NCBI GenBank assembly: GCA_022495005.1
Contig: JAGYXB010000437.1
Coordinates: forward strand, 124,001-188,000
Source: Rhyacophila brunnea
Taxonomy: Eukaryota; Arthropoda; Insecta; Trichoptera; Rhyacophilidae
Direction: 5' to 3'
DNA: 64,000 bases
Of the stretch, positions 62,590 through 64,000 are shown piece by piece; position 1 is the stretch's first letter; the number at the start of each line of letters is the position of its first letter. The notes under the pieces were generated by a model that worked only from the letters and a program-made list of their open reading frames with translations, was not told the origin of the DNA and made no database searches. Both the position numbers and the translations under genes were made by a program.

Positions 62590-63540
62590 CATGCGCCACG
62601 TAGGTCAAAATGGAGATTTTATGGTATTTTCAGAGCATAAGCCTGGACATTCGTTAAGCGTTGTAGATAATCTATTTATATAATTTTGAAGCCTTATTAT
62701 CCTTGACGACTGCTTAAAGTATTTTTATTACATAAAATAGTATTCTTTTAAACCTTTCCATCTAATGTTTTAGAATATAGTCATATTTCAGTACATCTAT
62801 GTGCAGTGGAGTTAATTTTTTTTAGGTTTATTAATTTTTGAACGCATTTATTTCTATAAAATTTATGTTGACATTTTTATAGTGAAATATTTACGATAAA
62901 AATATATTTATAATCTATGTCTTTGTCCATTCAAATGTGATAAAACATCCTAGGAATAATGATTGTTTTATAATAATTATTGACCTAAGAATAAGGTAGT
63001 ATTGGTATTTTTTGGAAATACGCCATTTCTATTGGCATTTCCCAGTGGTTAAGTTACAACATATGGTCATAGCCATATATAGACAAACGATAAATGAACA
63101 AGGAAGGAAGATCATGTTAACGCGCGTGTTTGAACATGTACCTAACCGAAAAAAAACGATTTAACGCGGCTTAAGCGTTGGACTATAACGCTGTGGGTCC
63201 CAGGTTCGAATCCTGGGTCTAGCAAAGTACACATAATTGTTTTTCAATTTGTGTCTGTCAGGGTATGGACCTAATAGGATGAGCAAGTGGCTGACATCCA
63301 TTTCTCGTAAAAAACAAAATCTGTTAATATAAACCTCTACTCTGTGGAAGTCCATATGATCGGACATGGTCGAAAAAGAATGATAATGTCAACATAAATT
63401 TTACTAATAGTTTTATAAATGCGTTTAAAAATTAATAAATCTAAAAAATCTTAACGCCACTGCACATTGATGTACTGAAATATGACTATATTCTAAAACA
63501 TTGCATCGAGAGGTTTAAAAGAATACTATTTTACCACGTG
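62590..63540. mobile_element. Diverged relative of the TTAA palindrome, interrupted by a SINE
   Basis: The left arm (GGTCAAAAT, AAGCGTTGTAGATAATCTAT, CGCGCGTGTTTGAACATGTA) and a shortened right arm (AAAATCTTAACGCCACTGCA, ACTATATTCTAAAACATTGC, TTTAAAAGAATACTATTTTA) match the arms of 44406-45795. The right arm breaks off near 63535, where the next repeat starts. A family-2 SINE occupies the middle. Confidence 0.7.
63155..63385 (+). mobile_element. tRNA-derived SINE, family 2, plus-strand copy
   Basis: GCGGCTTAAGCGTTGGACTA and the perfect box B in CCCAGGTTCGAATCCTGGG form the tRNA-like head. TTTTTCAATTTGTGTCTG, GGGTATGGACCTAATAGG and a GATCGGACATGGTCGAAAAA tail follow. The first dozen bases of the head are missing relative to 48368-48609. 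Confidence 0.8.
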
Positions 63541-63544
63541 TTTA

Positions 63545-64000
63545 TTAGCTCGTATTCTTGTTTGTCCGGTATAGATTTTTTCTCGTGCAGTAGAAATTTT
63601 CTCTTGTTTATCCAAGATTTTTAACTAACTTTCCGACTAGCCAGACATTTGAAACTTTTAGAATATATCAGAACACGATGGCGATGCATTCTTTTAATAG
63701 TTTTGGCCATCTTTAAGCAGAGTTGAATTCATTTTCAGTTAATTATGTTTTGTATGGTTCGGAACAAAAATCGTTAAAAGTAATATTTACTACTCACTAT
63801 TATTGGTTGCTAAGGGGGTCCTAGCAACTAAATTATTAATATATATATGCGTTACTATGGAAATCAATATGAAATGTCAAAATGACATTTCTGTATTCTA
63901 TAACATTTATTCAGTACTATTTCTATCAAGTACAATAAAAAGTTTTTATTAATACATAGAATTGTCAAGTTTATATGATTCAACAGAAAATTTAAAAAAC
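63545..64000 (+). repeat. ~450-bp repeat, third copy, running to the window edge
   Basis: The block from TTATTAGCTCGTATTCTTG through TTAGAATATATCAGAACACG to GATTCAACAGAAAATTTAAA matches 28229-28680 in the same orientation. It begins right where the truncated palindrome ends, so it probably inserted into or recombined with that element. Confidence 0.8.

Overview
This is a strongly AT-rich, intron-bearing, transposon-dense eukaryotic window. The splice sites, the CYP4-clan P450 genes, and the mariner, hAT, Helitron and tRNA-SINE families all point to an insect. My best guess is a sap-feeding hemipteran such as an aphid, but that is inference from composition and gene content. No rRNA gene, CRISPR array or convincing functional tRNA is present.

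The host-gene backbone is a tandem array of at least three cytochrome P450 genes, all on the minus strand. Gene A contributes only exon 1 (169-346) and runs off the left edge. Gene B is complete, with ten exons between 27663 and 14748, but exon 8 lacks one base and shifts frame. Gene C shows exons 2-10 (61972 to 52809); its first exon is not visible and probably lies past position 64000. Genes B and C share the same exon phases, and exons 2, 3, 4, 5, 7 and 9 have identical lengths (90, 111, 186, 197, 205, 183 bp), so they are clear tandem duplicates. Between genes A and B, also on the minus strand, lie the last three exons of glycine dehydrogenase (GLDC, P protein; 9172 to 7060) with no visible 5' part.

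The rest is mobile DNA at several layers. From left to right it holds: a CAGGGCTCGAAAT MITE and a candidate solo LTR (0.7-2.2 kb); foldback MITEs at 2.3 and 6.5 kb; the GLDC fragment; a MITE at 12.2 kb; gene B, whose introns hold a hAT element with a perfect target duplication, a 1.75-kb palindrome and a Helitron coding remnant; a LINE insertion bracketed by an 88-bp duplication (29.1-30.7 kb); a Helitron-like element built from thirteen ~130-bp repeats (32.6-34.6 kb); hAT, Harbinger-like and SINE copies (36-41 kb); a 1.4-kb TTAA-flanked palindrome (44.4-45.8 kb); a hAT pseudogene broken by a mariner and a SINE (46.2-48.9 kb); a quiet stretch (49-52.8 kb); and gene C with its own intronic hAT, MITE and SINE copies.

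Functionally the P450s would be ER-anchored haem monooxygenases of the kind that oxidise fatty acids, hormones or xenobiotics. Their array looks evolutionarily active. B has a frameshift, C has altered haem-loop and I-helix residues, and repeats flank or fill their introns.
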